Assembly: GCA_965220055.1 (NCBI GenBank)
Contig: CBDCPE010000004.1
Coordinates: forward strand, 1,488,001-1,552,000
Direction of reading: 5' to 3'
DNA: 64,000 bases
Source of the DNA: Bin87 sp965220055
Lineage (GTDB): Bacteria > Chloroflexota > Dehalococcoidia > Lucifugimonadales > UBA3495
Numbering within the stretch: position 1 is the first letter of the stretch; each line of letters opens with the position of its first letter. Positions 8,711 to 17,553 of the stretch are shown one piece after another. Made by a program: the position numbers and the translations under genes. The notes beneath the pieces are model-generated. The model did no database searches. It was not told the origin of the DNA and was given only the letters and a program-made list of their open reading frames with translations.

Positions 8711-8914
8711 ATGACGACCATAGGCGCCGAGGGAGGGGCGGTGAAGGTGATGGGGATTGACGTGGGGAAAACCCGACTGGACGCATCGGCTGCAGAAGGA
8801 CCGGTGCGGTGCTTCGCCAACGACGGCCCGGGGATTGCGGCATTGCTGGGATGGCTGAGAGCGCAGGGGGCGGAGCTGGTGGTATGCGAACCCACCGGCG
8901 GATACGAAGGCCCC

Positions 8915-8957
8915 CTGGTGCGGGGCCTGCCTGGTGCGGGGCCTGCCTGGTGCGGGG
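8915..8957. repeat. 16-bp unit repeated nearly three times in IS110 tnp
   Basis: CTGGTGCGGGGCCTGC starts at 8915 and 8931, with a partial third copy at 8947. The net insertion of 32 bp shifts the frame. Confidence 0.93.
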
Positions 8958-9433
8958 TCTGGGTGAATGTGGGGTGCCGGTGCATCTGGCCCATCCCAAT
9001 CGGGTGCGGGCCTTTGCGCCGGCCAGTGGCAAGCCGGCCAAGACCGACCGGTTGGATGCCCAGACACTCTCCCGGTACGGTCAGGTGTTTGCCCTGGAGG
9101 GAGACCCGCAACGGGAGCCGGAACCGGCGACCCTGCCGGCGCTGTTGCGGCGCCGGCGGCAACTGATCGACCAGCGGACCCAGGAACGCAACCGACTGGA
9201 TCGAGCCTGGAACGCGGGAGCGCGAGCCTCGACCCAGCGGCACATCGCCTGGCTGGATGAGGAAATAGCCCGGCTGGACCAGGAGTACCGAGAGACGTTG
9301 CAGAGCAGTGCGGTTTTGTCCCAGCGGTCGGCGCTGTACCGCAGTGTGCCGGGGGTGGGAGAACTGACCGCGGCGACCCTGGTGGCGGAGCTGCCCGAGT
9401 TGGGCCAGGGAGAAGGCAAGGGTTGGTGTTCCC

Positions 9434-9467
9434 TGGTGGGTTTGGCGCCCTGGTGGGTTTGGCGCCC
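9434..9467. repeat. 17-bp tandem duplication in IS110 tnp
   Basis: TGGTGGGTTTGGCGCCC is present twice; copy 2 of the element (near 12998) has it once. Confidence 0.94.
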
Positions 9468-9914
9468 TGGGCTCGGGACAGCGGGCAACAGCGGGGGTAT
9501 CGGGCCACCCGTGGCGGACGCGCCGTGGTGCGTCGCGTCCTGTACATGGCGGCATTGGCGGCGGTCCGGCACGAGGGAGAACTGCAGCGGTTCTACCAGC
9601 GCCTCTGTGAGCGGGGCAAGGCTAAGAAAGTGGGGCTGGTGGCCGTCATGCGCAAGCTGCTGTTGCGACTGTACACCATCGCCCGCCGCAGAACACCCTG
9701 GACGCCTGATCCCACCTGAGCCACCTGAAACCAATACCCATCAGATCAAAACCTTGACATCCAACACGGATACTGCGAGCACAGCGTGGCAATCCCGTCG
9801 CCGCGGCAGTCCCGACACGGGCATCCGTCAGTCCCTCGCCCTGATTGCGGCCGGCGCCGCCGGAGCACTCAAGTCCCGCCCGGGCGCATGGCGATAACGC
9901 TGGAGGACCCGCCC

Positions 9915-10601
9915 CTACTGCGTCCTGAACTGCGGCGCCATCAACCCGACCTGCAGCGAAGGCGGCAGGTTGTTCCGCGTCACCTGCATCCGGCCCTGGG
10001 CCTGCAAACTTCCCTCGGCCACTCCCAGCTCCCGCAGGAACGTCTCTGGCCCTTCCGGCTCCACCGCCGAGGATTCTCTCTCCGCCCGGTAGTGCATGGG
10101 AATCAGCCACCGCGCGTCAAGTTGCTGCGCCGTCTGGTTGATGGCCCGGTACGACAGCAGATTGTGGTCCGACCCGCCCGCCGGCGCCAGCACCACTTCC
10201 GCCGGCCCGATCAGGTCGATCTGCTGCGCCGTCAGCGGCTGCGTGATGTTCCCCAGGTGGCACACGTTGATCCCGTCCAGCGCAATGGCAAAGGCAACGT
10301 TTCGCTTACTCCGCGTAACGCCTTCGGGCAGCGGTGTCATCACCGCGCGAATTGTGATGCCCTGGAACTCGTACTCGCCCGGCGAGATGAACACTCGCGG
10401 ATTGCCCCCCAACTCGCCGGCGCTGTTGTGAATCCGATCATTGTGGCTCACCGTGACCGCCACCACGTCCACCGTCTGCCTGGGGTCGATTTGCACCCCC
10501 AAACCACCCACGCCGGACGCGTACGGATCAGTGATAATCGACAGTCCCAGGGTAGTCGAGCGCAGCCGGAAGCAGGCATGGCCCAGCCAGTAAATGTCCA
10601 T
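9915..10601 (-). CDS. MBL-fold metallo-hydrolase (UPF0173-like)
   Basis: 228 residues starting MDIYWLGHACFRLRS, the usual N-terminus of the UPF0173/ascorbate-lactonase-like branch of the metallo-beta-lactamase superfamily. The metal motif is degenerate: AVTVSHNDRIHN stands where HxHxDH is expected, keeping one His, the Asp and a later His. Downstream are LDGINVCHLGNI and RWLIPMHYRAE, giving two further candidate ligands. It is probably a soluble cytoplasmic hydrolase with altered metal binding; the substrate is unknown. It lies 12 bp downstream of bioY on the same strand, so the two are likely co-transcribed. Confidence 0.78.
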   Translation of the reverse strand: MDIYWLGHACFRLRSTTLGLSIITDPYASGVGGLGVQIDPRQTVDVVAVTVSHNDRIHNSAGELGGNPRVFISPGEYEFQGITIRAVMTPLPEGVTRSKRNVAFAIALDGINVCHLGNITQPLTAQQIDLIGPAEVVLAPAGGSDHNLLSYRAINQTAQQLDARWLIPMHYRAERESSAVEPEGPETFLRELGVAEGSLQAQGRMQVTRNNLPPSLQVGLMAPQFRTQ

Positions 10602-10613
10602 GGCCGTCCGCTG

Positions 10614-11270
10614 TTACTCGGCGCCCGGCCCGGGTTTCACTGTCAACCGGTCAAGCAACGCCCACCCGGCCGGCACCGCCAGGCTCGCCACGATGAGTTT
10701 TACCAGGTCTCCGGCGATGAACGGCAGCAGCCCGCATTGCCACACATTAGCGCAGCCCCAGGCCTCTGCCACGTTGGCCGGCAGGAACAGGTTCAGTTGG
10801 ATCAGCCCTGGTACATAAAGCGCGGCATTTCCCAGCAGCATTGCCGCCAGGATCCAGGGACGCCGGTTCCATCCGCGTTGGCACAGCCAGCCCACCAACG
10901 CCGCCGCGGGTATGAACCCGACGATGTATCCGCCCGACGGCAGCAGCCAGAACCAGCCCGACGCTCCTCCGGCGAAGAATGGCAGAAAGGCCCCCTCTAC
11001 GGCGTAGAGTGCCAACGCCAAACCACCGCGCCAGCCCCCCAGCATCGCACCTACCAGCAGCACGGCGAACGTCTGCCCGGTTATCGGCACCGGAGTAAAC
11101 CCCAGCGGTATCTTGATCTGCGCGAATAGCGCCACCACCAGGCTGCCGGCAACAACTAGAGCTATGTCCCTGGCTATACGGCGTGCGCCGGCCGATTCGG
11201 GCAGGATCAGGTCTGCCAGCGTGCCCGGCAGAGGCGGAGATGGGGTGGGAACTGCGGTTCGCGTTTGCAT
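10614..11270 (-). CDS. bioY: biotin transporter BioY (ECF substrate-binding S component)
   Basis: 218 residues with about six hydrophobic segments. Characteristic BioY stretches are QIKIPLGFTPVPITGQTFAV (about 51-70), LLVGAMLGGWRGGLALALY and GGYIVGFIPAAALVGWL. BioY is the membrane S component that binds biotin and works with the EcfAAT energy module; no ecfA or ecfT gene is near, so it either shares a housekeeping module or works alone. The C-terminal AGDLVKLIVASLAVP segment also fits. It leads a short operon with the MBL-fold gene. The upstream 280 bp to the IS110 remnant probably holds its promoter. Confidence 0.92.
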   Translation of the reverse strand: MQTRTAVPTPSPPLPGTLADLILPESAGARRIARDIALVVAGSLVVALFAQIKIPLGFTPVPITGQTFAVLLVGAMLGGWRGGLALALYAVEGAFLPFFAGGASGWFWLLPSGGYIVGFIPAAALVGWLCQRGWNRRPWILAAMLLGNAALYVPGLIQLNLFLPANVAEAWGCANVWQCGLLPFIAGDLVKLIVASLAVPAGWALLDRLTVKPGPGAE

Positions 11271-11551
11271 TGCCCCAATATCCTACCACTCGCCCCCCAC
11301 CCGTCAAACTGAACAGTTTGAACCGCCTCGATCCATTTTGCCGCGCCCGCGACTGTATCAAGAGTCTTGTGCCGTTGTCATAAGCACCTGCGCGTCCACG
11401 AACTATGTGCCCGGCAGGGCGATCGCATTCCAACTGCGATTGCCCTGGTGTGTCCGGCATTACTGGTGCACGATGCGAAATGTCCGGCATATAATTGCGG
11501 TTGTTCTCAGGGTCGTTAGGTTTTCCTGAACGTCATGCCCCGAAGCGTGAA

Positions 11552-11906
11552 TGTCATTTGTATGTTGCGTAGTGCCCTGCGGGTAGGCCAATCTGTGGGG
11601 AAGGAGTGAGGGGCGCGTCGTCTGTCATTGGGTGAGCTGGGTCTGAGACGCAGTGGCACCGTCTCGCAGTAGGACACCCCTCACGCCAGGGCAACGGCCC
11701 TCCGAACGGATACCGGGGCAGCGGGGCCCGCATCAGCAAGTGGGGAGGACCGCGGCACAATCATAGGCCAATTGGAGGGGACGAACACTGGAGGGGATGA
11801 ACCATGACGACCATAGGCGCCGAGGGAGGGGCGGTGAAGGTGATGGGGATTGACGTGGGGAAAACCCGACTGGACGCATCGGCTGAAGGAGGACCGGTGC
11901 GGTGCT
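11552..11906 (+). mobile_element. IS110-family copy 2, left part
   Basis: Matches copy 1 from 8443 through the non-coding left end and the first about 34 codons of the transposase (ATG 11804: MTTIGAEGGAVKVMGIDVGK). Similarity stops at 11906, after ggtgcggtgct. The rest of the gene is replaced by unrelated sequence until 12819. Confidence 0.88.
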
Positions 11907-12149
11907 GCCATCGGCTTCATCATACTGGTCATCATCGCAGTCGTCGCAATCAACCTATGGAACGCCTTCACCACGACCACCGACACACGCAACGACCAAA
12001 CGCCCGGTGTCTGGTATCCAACACGCCCTCCAACATTCCCCAGCCCAACCGCTACAGTCCCAAGTCCCGCCTACCTCCAGTGCATGAACACCCACGACGA
12101 CTACTCAAAGTGTCGGTGCCTCTTGGACGGCAACCGGCCGGGCTGCTGA
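11907..12149 (+). pseudogene. 5'-truncated small membrane protein with Cys-rich tail
   Basis: An open frame immediately after the IS110 break reads AIGFIILVIIAVVAINLW (one membrane span). A Pro/Thr-rich linker with TRPPTFPSPTATVPSP follows, then a short tail with four Cys (CMNTHDDYSKCRCLL...GC). Its own start is missing, apparently cut by the IS110 junction. The family is not recognised. The arrangement suggests a single-pass membrane protein with an external disulphide-bonded end. Confidence 0.4.
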
Positions 12150-12243
12150 TCCTTACCTACGGCAACTCCATCCCGAGGAGCCGTTGACTTGGGGGATAGG
12201 GCCCTGCTAGGGTTCCACGTGCACCCACCAGAGGAGTACTGCT

Positions 12244-12489
12244 ATGAAGACGGCACTCGCGGTCATGTTCGTGGTGGTCGTATACGCTGTAGTGTTTATT
12301 CTGGCGCTACCCGTGTTTATCTTTCCAGCGTTGGACAGGTCTGGGTTGGCAGAGTCTTGGGTCGTGTCAGCCATATTTAACTCCTTTCTGTTATTTTGGT
12401 TCTTTGTGCTGTTCACGGGATTGGTGTTGGCTGTCGTCATCGTAGTGGCGTGGCGCGTTCTCCAGGTGAGAGGCGCACGCAAGGTCTAG
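12244..12489 (+). CDS. small two-span membrane protein, function unknown
   Basis: 81 residues starting MKTALAVMFVVVVYAVVFIL, with a good ribosome binding site (agaggag, 7 bp before ATG). Two long hydrophobic segments, about residues 4-27 and 43-69, and a short basic C-terminus (RVLQVRGARKV). It lies in the foreign 0.9-kb block that splits IS110 copy 2, downstream of another small membrane-protein remnant. I do not recognise a family. Confidence 0.6.
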   Translation: MKTALAVMFVVVVYAVVFILALPVFIFPALDRSGLAESWVVSAIFNSFLLFWFFVLFTGLVLAVVIVVAWRVLQVRGARKV

Positions 12490-12818
12490 GGCGAGAGCCG
12501 TGACCAAGACCGTGGTGGTTAGAGGCTGTCCAGACCGAACCTTGTCCCCGTTGTCATCGACATAGGACGTATCTAGTGCGACTGTAGGTGCCCCGTTCGT
12601 CCCCTTGAATGACCACATTGGCCATTGTCCGCTCATCGAAGGTGCCTGATCCGGCTATCCGAGGATCGGAGTAGCGAAATCCCCTCGGTTTCCACTGACC
12701 TACAGGGCGGCGTGCTCTGCGGTCAAACAACTAGACGAAGACCCCGTCATCCATTCGCTGATACGGCACACCGCCGATTGCGATTTTCGTAATGGCACTG
12801 CCTACTTGAACAATCCTA
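12490..12818. other. non-coding stretch
   Basis: About 330 bp between the small membrane gene and the IS110 right part. No convincing gene, repeat or RNA seen. Confidence 0.4.
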
Positions 12819-13344
12819 CTGGATGAGGAAATAGCCCGGCTGGACCAGGAGTACCGAGATACCCTGCAGAGCAGTGCGGTTTTGTCCGAGCGGTCGGCGC
12901 TGTACCGCAGTGTGCCGGGGGTGGGAGAACTGACCGCGGCGACCCTGGTGGCGGAGCTGCCCGAGTTGGGCCAGGGAGAAGGCAAGGGTTGGTGTTCCCT
13001 GGTGGGTTTGGCGCCCTGGGCTTGGGACAGCGGGCAACAGCGGGGGTATCGGGCCACCCGTGGCGGACGCGCCGTGGTGCGTCGCGTCCTGTACATGGCG
13101 GCATTGGCGGCGGTCCGGCACGAGGGCGAACTGCAGCGGTTCTACCAGCGCCTCTGTGAGCGGGGCAAGGCTAAGAAAGTGGGGCTGGTGGCCGTCATGC
13201 GCAAGCTGCTGTTGCGACTGCATACCATCGCCCGCCGCAGAACACCCTGGACGCCTGATCCCACCTGAGCCACCTGAAACCAATACCCATCAGATCAAAA
13301 CCTTGACATCCAACACGGATACTGCGAGCGCAGCGCGGCAATCT
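12819..13344 (+). mobile_element. IS110-family copy 2, right part
   Basis: Resumes the IS110 transposase at LDEEIARLDQEYRDTLQSSA and continues to the stop at 13268 through the intact LVGLAPWAWDSGQQRGYR region. The shared 3' flank runs to about 13344. Roughly 440 bp of the middle of the gene, relative to copy 1, are missing. Confidence 0.88.
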
Positions 13345-14206
13345 CGTTGGCGAAGGAGGCACCGTCTCGTCGCCGGGATGGCCGCGTCACTTCACTCGAT
13401 GCAATCGCAAACTGGTTGCCCGTCGGTGACACCACCCTCTTGTCCTATTGCGAACGTATGCTCTATAATAGGGTCACAGGCGATAAATCGGTTCCATCGA
13501 CCAGGTTCCGAGCGTTCACGGCCAATCAGCACCAAGTCGCTGCCGGCCTCTGCAGGAGACTGTCTCCGACCACTTTAATCGGGGCAGTCCCCTCGGCCAC
13601 CGTGCCTGCCACAGCGCGCCATGCTTCAGGCATGGAGAATGAGAGCAAAAACCACAGCGCGCCACCTCCGGCCGTAGGGCTGATACCGCTCGGAACCTGG
13701 TCAAACACTCCAAATCATCGCCTGTACACCTTGAATCTTCGGAGGAAGTCCACAGCAGCACCAACGCGAACGCTTTCCGGCGGCAGCGGTCAATCGCCTG
13801 TCCTCTGCCGCCTCCAAATTCCGATACCCGACAAACGCGGCGAAGCCACTTACAACCCGGTCACCTCTGCCCGGGAGGCATGTCCATAAAACGGTCACGC
13901 CCCATGGGCGAGGCTTGTTCGAAGTTGCGCGGTTGGCAACTACCCGCTCTCCCTGCGCATGTCGAAGGACGGTCGGCAAGGTTCGCCAGGCTCACCACGC
14001 GTGTAACGGCAATCGGCTTTGAAATGGCCCGGCAGCATCGGGCACTCGCATCCGATGCGATTGGTGCCGGTATGCCTCCAGTCGGGATGCCGGCCAATAT
14101 TGGCATCGCGTGGTGGCTTCTGATGCCCGGCGATAGGCGAGGCCTAACCGCCCTCCGTACGCCGCCGCCGGGATGCAACCACCCCGTGCCAGGTTGAGGG
14201 AGAGCG
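13345..14206. other. 860-bp stretch without a supportable gene
   Basis: Open frames exist but show no protein-like pattern, no ribosome binding sites and no known motifs. It holds one copy of a short interspersed repeat (13944-13969). Probably eroded host DNA between IS110 and the SDR gene. Confidence 0.4.
13944..13969. repeat. short interspersed repeat, divergent copy
   Basis: Reverse complement reads TCCTTCGACATGCGCAGGGA, a variant of the CTTCGACAAGCTCAGG type. The minus-strand translation gives VLRHAQGERVV, a common readout of this repeat family. Confidence 0.55.
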
Positions 14207-14971
14207 CTATTTGACGCCTGGCCCCCATGCCGTGCCGAAGTCGAACCGGGACGCCAACTGCCCGGTGAATGTGCTGGCATCCTGCAGGGCCAGGTACACG
14301 GCGAGTGGGCCAATTGCGCCCGGATCGACCCTTTCATGCCAATCACGCTGCGTCCACGGGATAGCCGCCGAGCCTTCGCTGCGCAGTCCGCCGGGGCTCA
14401 GGATGTTGACCGCGATGTTGTAGTCGCGCACCTCGTCAGCCAAGCAGTAGCTGAACATGTGGACCGCCGCCTTGCTGGCGCTGTAGAGGACGCCGCCGCC
14501 CTGGTTGGGGTCGGTGGCCATCCTGGAACCGATGTTTATGATGCTGCCTCGCCGCAGTTCCATCATTATGGGAAGCACGGCTCGGCTGCACAGATAGGGG
14601 CCGGTCACGTTGACCCGCATGAGTTGTTCCCAACGGGCGGCGTCGATTTCCAGGATCGACTCCCCCAACACCATGGTGCCGGCGTTGTTGAAAAGCACGT
14701 CGATCTTGCCGTAACGTTCTGTGGCCTGGCGGACCATTTCATTGACCTGCGCCTCATCGGTGACGTCGCAGTCAATGGCAAAGACGTCTCCGCCGGCGTA
14801 CTTGATATCGGTGACCGTCTCTTCAAGTGTCCCCGCCAGCCCGGTTGGCGACTGCCTGCGGGAGCAGACAACCACGCTGGCTCCTTCCCCGGCGTACTCT
14901 TTTGCTATGGCCCGCCCCAGTCCCCGGCTCGCACCGGTGACGATCGCGACCATTCCGTCCATCTGACCCAT
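14207..14971 (-). CDS. SDR-family NAD(P)-dependent oxidoreductase
   Basis: 254 residues from ATG 14971. I preferred this over an upstream in-frame ATG because the protein then starts MGQMDGMVAIVTGASRGLGR, the normal SDR N-terminus. Cofactor motif TGASRGLG (about 12-19), structural NNAG in VLFNNAGTMVLG, and the active-site Tyr/Lys in YSASKAAVHMF with the preceding Ser in INIGSRM. It is a classical-length SDR, cytoplasmic, probably acting on an alcohol or ketone; the substrate is unknown. It is last in a same-strand run LLM, SnoaL-like, HpaB-like, SDR. A truncated copy of its first codons and leader lies at 16735-16804. Confidence 0.9.
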   Translation of the reverse strand: MGQMDGMVAIVTGASRGLGRAIAKEYAGEGASVVVCSRRQSPTGLAGTLEETVTDIKYAGGDVFAIDCDVTDEAQVNEMVRQATERYGKIDVLFNNAGTMVLGESILEIDAARWEQLMRVNVTGPYLCSRAVLPIMMELRRGSIINIGSRMATDPNQGGGVLYSASKAAVHMFSYCLADEVRDYNIAVNILSPGGLRSEGSAAIPWTQRDWHERVDPGAIGPLAVYLALQDASTFTGQLASRFDFGTAWGPGVK

Positions 14972-15169
14972 AGTTGACCTGCCTACACGATTTTGGCGAC
15001 GCGCAGTCGCCATTACGACCACTGCGCTATTTTTGCATGGATAAACGGGATCGACTGGATCACATTAAATATCGTGAACTTCCCGGCGCTCCTGAGGATG
15101 ACCTAAATCTAATTGCCGCCAACATTACGGTCATCCCGTTTATCCTGTGCATCCATGCAAGAAGGACGA

Positions 15170-16675
15170 TCAGGGATTCGCCGCCTCAGTGTTCACCTGG
15201 GGCATTCGCCTGGGCACGGCCGGCACCCCCTGAAGGCTGGACAGGTCCATGGCTGGCAAGTCCACCTGGACAAGCTCGTGGACGCCATTGGCTAGCTCGT
15301 TGTAACCATCAAACCAAGCCGCCAACTGGCGGCGCCATGACTCCAACCCGCCGCTGGCATGCAGCTCGAAGGCCGCCTCTCGTCCGTCCAAGCCCGACGA
15401 AACCTGGTCCCAGGCGAGCTGCAGGAGCGCCGCCCGTTGGAGCGCGGTGTATCCGCCACCCCCGAAGGCGTCTTCCAACTCGGCGGCCATCGTCGGGTCC
15501 GCAAAGTCGGTGTCGGCAGGGGCGTTGATCAATGACGAACCGGGGAGACCGCGCAGGATTTCGCCCATTCGCTGGCGAACTTGGAGGGTGTTGATTCCGG
15601 CGGAAGCCACGTGAAGCTGGTTGGGTAGCGCATACCCGCTCGCCGACGTCTCGGGGTCCAGTTCCGCCGCGGTCATGCACGTGCGAGTGGTCTGGACATT
15701 GACGGTCAGCTCGACCAGCTGCTCGATCGTCTGAGGATTGTCCTTTAGGCCCATGATTTCGGCCAAGGCCAGGCCGAGACCGAGGGTCAGTTCCGCCTTG
15801 GCCAGCCAACCGTAGCTGTGGTGCCAAAGCATCCAGGACACCAAAGATTGTTTCCGATTTCTGTCGGGGGGCTCCCCGGTGAAAACGCGATTTCGAGGAA
15901 CGAAAACGTTTTCCATCCAGACCATGGAATCCAGTTCATCAAACCGGCTGCTCAGGGGCGACAGGAACGGATTCTTGTGTTTGGCAACGGCCCGGCGTGA
16001 CACCACTCTGAGGCCTGGCGCGTTCACCGGCACGATGAACCACAGGTGCCGCCCGCTGCCTGGTGGCATGTCATTCCTGGTGGAAATCAGCAGCTCCTCC
16101 GCGAAGGGCGTGCTGGTGTGCATCTGGATCTTGCCGCTCACCACGATGCCCTCAGCGTTTTCGCTGACCAGGCGGAGCGCCACGCGCTCGCTCTCATCCG
16201 GGCGCAGCCTGGTGCCGATCAGCGGCCCGCCTCCCGCGTAGGTGAGAAACCTGCCGCTCTTGGATATATACTCCAGATACTCCTCAGCCGCCTCGATCTC
16301 CTCGGAGGAATTGTTCAGGCGCTTGAGCACGTTCAGCGTCCCCAGGGCAATCAATGCACCGTAGCCCGGGGTATGCGTCATGTTTCCGCCGGTCACGAAA
16401 TGGACGGCGCTGAGTGCCTTCCCCAGGCGCCTCAAATCGTGGGAGGTCTTCGGCGGGGTGAGCGCGAGGGGATGCCGCTCGCCGTTGCCGTCGGGCTTGG
16501 TCAGCAGAATATCCTGCCACTCGGGGTCGAAGTGGCGGTCGTACCACGCCACGTACTCATCCACCATGCCCGACGTCGCCGGGTGCGTCGTGACATCCGC
16601 CACGGCGCCTTCGCCCAGCACCCATACGTCGCGCCCGTCGCGCAGGCTCTCTTTATAATCAGCCCCTGTCCGCAT
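15170..16675 (-). CDS. HpaB-family flavin-dependent hydroxylase (4-hydroxyphenylacetate 3-monooxygenase-like)
   Basis: 501 residues beginning MRTGADYKESLRDGRDVWVL, the signature start of HpaB/PvcC-type oxygenases. The flavin and substrate region follows: SENAEGIVVSGKIQMHTSTP, then HLWFIVPVNAPGLRVVSRR and FDELDSMVWMENVFVPRNRV. The C-terminal helical domain carries QVRQRMGEILRGLPGSS and ALQRAALLQLAWDQVSSGLD. Family members use reduced FAD supplied by a separate reductase to ortho-hydroxylate phenols or similar substrates. No obvious HpaC reductase is adjacent. Neighbours (SnoaL-like, SDR, LLM) suggest a catabolic pathway for an aromatic or related compound. Confidence 0.88.
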   Translation of the reverse strand: MRTGADYKESLRDGRDVWVLGEGAVADVTTHPATSGMVDEYVAWYDRHFDPEWQDILLTKPDGNGERHPLALTPPKTSHDLRRLGKALSAVHFVTGGNMTHTPGYGALIALGTLNVLKRLNNSSEEIEAAEEYLEYISKSGRFLTYAGGGPLIGTRLRPDESERVALRLVSENAEGIVVSGKIQMHTSTPFAEELLISTRNDMPPGSGRHLWFIVPVNAPGLRVVSRRAVAKHKNPFLSPLSSRFDELDSMVWMENVFVPRNRVFTGEPPDRNRKQSLVSWMLWHHSYGWLAKAELTLGLGLALAEIMGLKDNPQTIEQLVELTVNVQTTRTCMTAAELDPETSASGYALPNQLHVASAGINTLQVRQRMGEILRGLPGSSLINAPADTDFADPTMAAELEDAFGGGGYTALQRAALLQLAWDQVSSGLDGREAAFELHASGGLESWRRQLAAWFDGYNELANGVHELVQVDLPAMDLSSLQGVPAVPRRMPQVNTEAANP

Positions 16676-16734
16676 AATTCACCGTCCGCAAGATGACCGT
16701 ATCCAATTCTCGATGCCCACGCTTACGTCGTCCC

Positions 16735-16804
16735 TGGCTATGGCCCGCCCCAATCCCCGGCTGGCGCTGGTGAGTATTGCGACCATCCCGCCCAACAGAC
16801 CCAT
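16735..16804 (-). pseudogene. remnant of a second SDR gene start
   Basis: Minus-strand reading gives MGLLGGMVAILTSASRGLGR, clearly homologous to the start of the SDR at 14971 (MGQMDGMVAIVTGASRGLGR). The leader gtgtaggcag..g.actATG is conserved as well. Similarity ends after about 23 codons. It sits between the HpaB-like and SnoaL-like genes, so a paralogous SDR once stood here or a duplication covered the operon junction. Confidence 0.75.
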
Positions 16805-16815
16805 AGTCCATCTGC

Positions 16816-17280
16816 CTACACGAACTGCGCCTTTACCCAACCTTCGTCAAAGGGAGTCCAGAAGTGGGACGTTAGCTTCAGGTGTTTGAACATCCAGACG
16901 CCTTCTATCCTGACGTACTCGTCGTCGTATCTTGCCGAGCCCCATACAGGCCGATCGCCGTCCGCGTAGGTGCACGGCTGGAACAGGTACCAGATTCCGG
17001 TGGCAGTGTCCCTGTCCACCTCGATGATGGGATTCATTACCATATGAACGGCGAAGGGCAACCTGTTTGGAGCGTTGACGAAGAAGTTCCGGATTCCATC
17101 ACGCCCTTCAGCTTTGCCCCGGATACCGCCGTCCCAAATCGCGTCTTCCACGAACAGGCTGGCGATTTTGTCGGCGTCATAGTTGTCGTCGCAATAGGCG
17201 CAGTAACGGGCTTTGAGCCGCTTGATCTCCTCCACGTCTTCCAGGGTTCGAAGCCTGCGCTCGATGTCCTCCAGATTCAT
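16816..17280 (-). CDS. SnoaL/NTF2-like fold protein
   Basis: 154 residues from ATG 17280 (leader ggaggaaaacgggct). Starts MNLEDIERRLRTLEDVEEIK, then the SnoaL_4-type pattern LKARYCAYCDDNYDADKIAS...FVEDAIWDGG, with HMVMNPIIEVDRDTATGIWY and the C-terminal W.FKHLKLTSHFWTPF. Members are small cone-shaped alpha+beta proteins often annexed to oxygenase and SDR gene clusters as dehydratases, isomerases or ring-hydroxylating beta-like subunits. The reaction here is unknown. Upstream of the HpaB-like gene on the same strand. Confidence 0.85.
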   Translation of the reverse strand: MNLEDIERRLRTLEDVEEIKRLKARYCAYCDDNYDADKIASLFVEDAIWDGGIRGKAEGRDGIRNFFVNAPNRLPFAVHMVMNPIIEVDRDTATGIWYLFQPCTYADGDRPVWGSARYDDEYVRIEGVWMFKHLKLTSHFWTPFDEGWVKAQFV

Positions 17281-17553
17281 AGCCCGTTTTCCTCCGTATG
17301 GGTCCGCTAGCCTTGGTGGCTCCGGCGGCGGTGCCGCCGTCGTGGACACCGGTTCATGCCTTTACGTCCATGCCCTGAAACATTTCGGCAAGCACATCAT
17401 ATACCGCCGCGTTTTCCTGGGACCCTCCTCCGAGCGCACCCTCATCGGCGGCGCCCCGGCGCGACATAGCTATGGACGTGGTTGGCACGACCATGCCCAA
17501 TGTCAACGATAGAAACGGAAGATCAGAGGTTTTGGTCATGCCCTCGGACCACG

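Larger units (their letters stand above)
8711..9719 (+). pseudogene. IS110-family transposase, copy 1, two tandem duplications
   Basis: Starts MTTIGAEGGAVKVMGIDVGK after a GGAGGGGATGGACC leader. The N-terminal DEDD (RuvC-like) motif residues are visible: D in GIDVGKTRLD, E in VVCEPTGGYE, D...D in KTDRLDAQTLSRYG. The C-terminal Transposase_20 domain follows (LYRSVPGVGELTAATL), with the catalytic Ser region ARDSGQQRGYRATRGG and LYMAALAAVRHEG. Two tandem expansions break the frame: two extra 16-bp units at 8915-8957 (within GPLVRGLGE) and one extra 17-bp unit at 9434-9467 (within LVGLAPW). Copy 2 lacks the second, showing it is an insertion. Confidence 0.88.
8443..9790 (+). mobile_element. IS110-family element, copy 1
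   Basis: Shared with copy 2 from TGTCATTTGTATGTTGCG (8443; 11552) to the ...GATACTGCGAGC region near 9780-9790 (13333-13344 in copy 2). No terminal inverted repeats, as usual for IS110. About 270 bp of non-coding DNA precede the transposase start. Exact right end is uncertain by a few bases. Confidence 0.82.

Noticed and set aside
13347..13889. A 180-codon frame between IS110 and the SDR gene
   Set aside because: No ribosome binding site, no domain, low-complexity basic/Pro/Ser composition, and it crosses decayed sequence.
17354..17539. 61-codon frame between the LLM and SnoaL-like genes
   Set aside because: No recognisable pattern; the sequence could be spacer or remnant. Not enough to call a gene.
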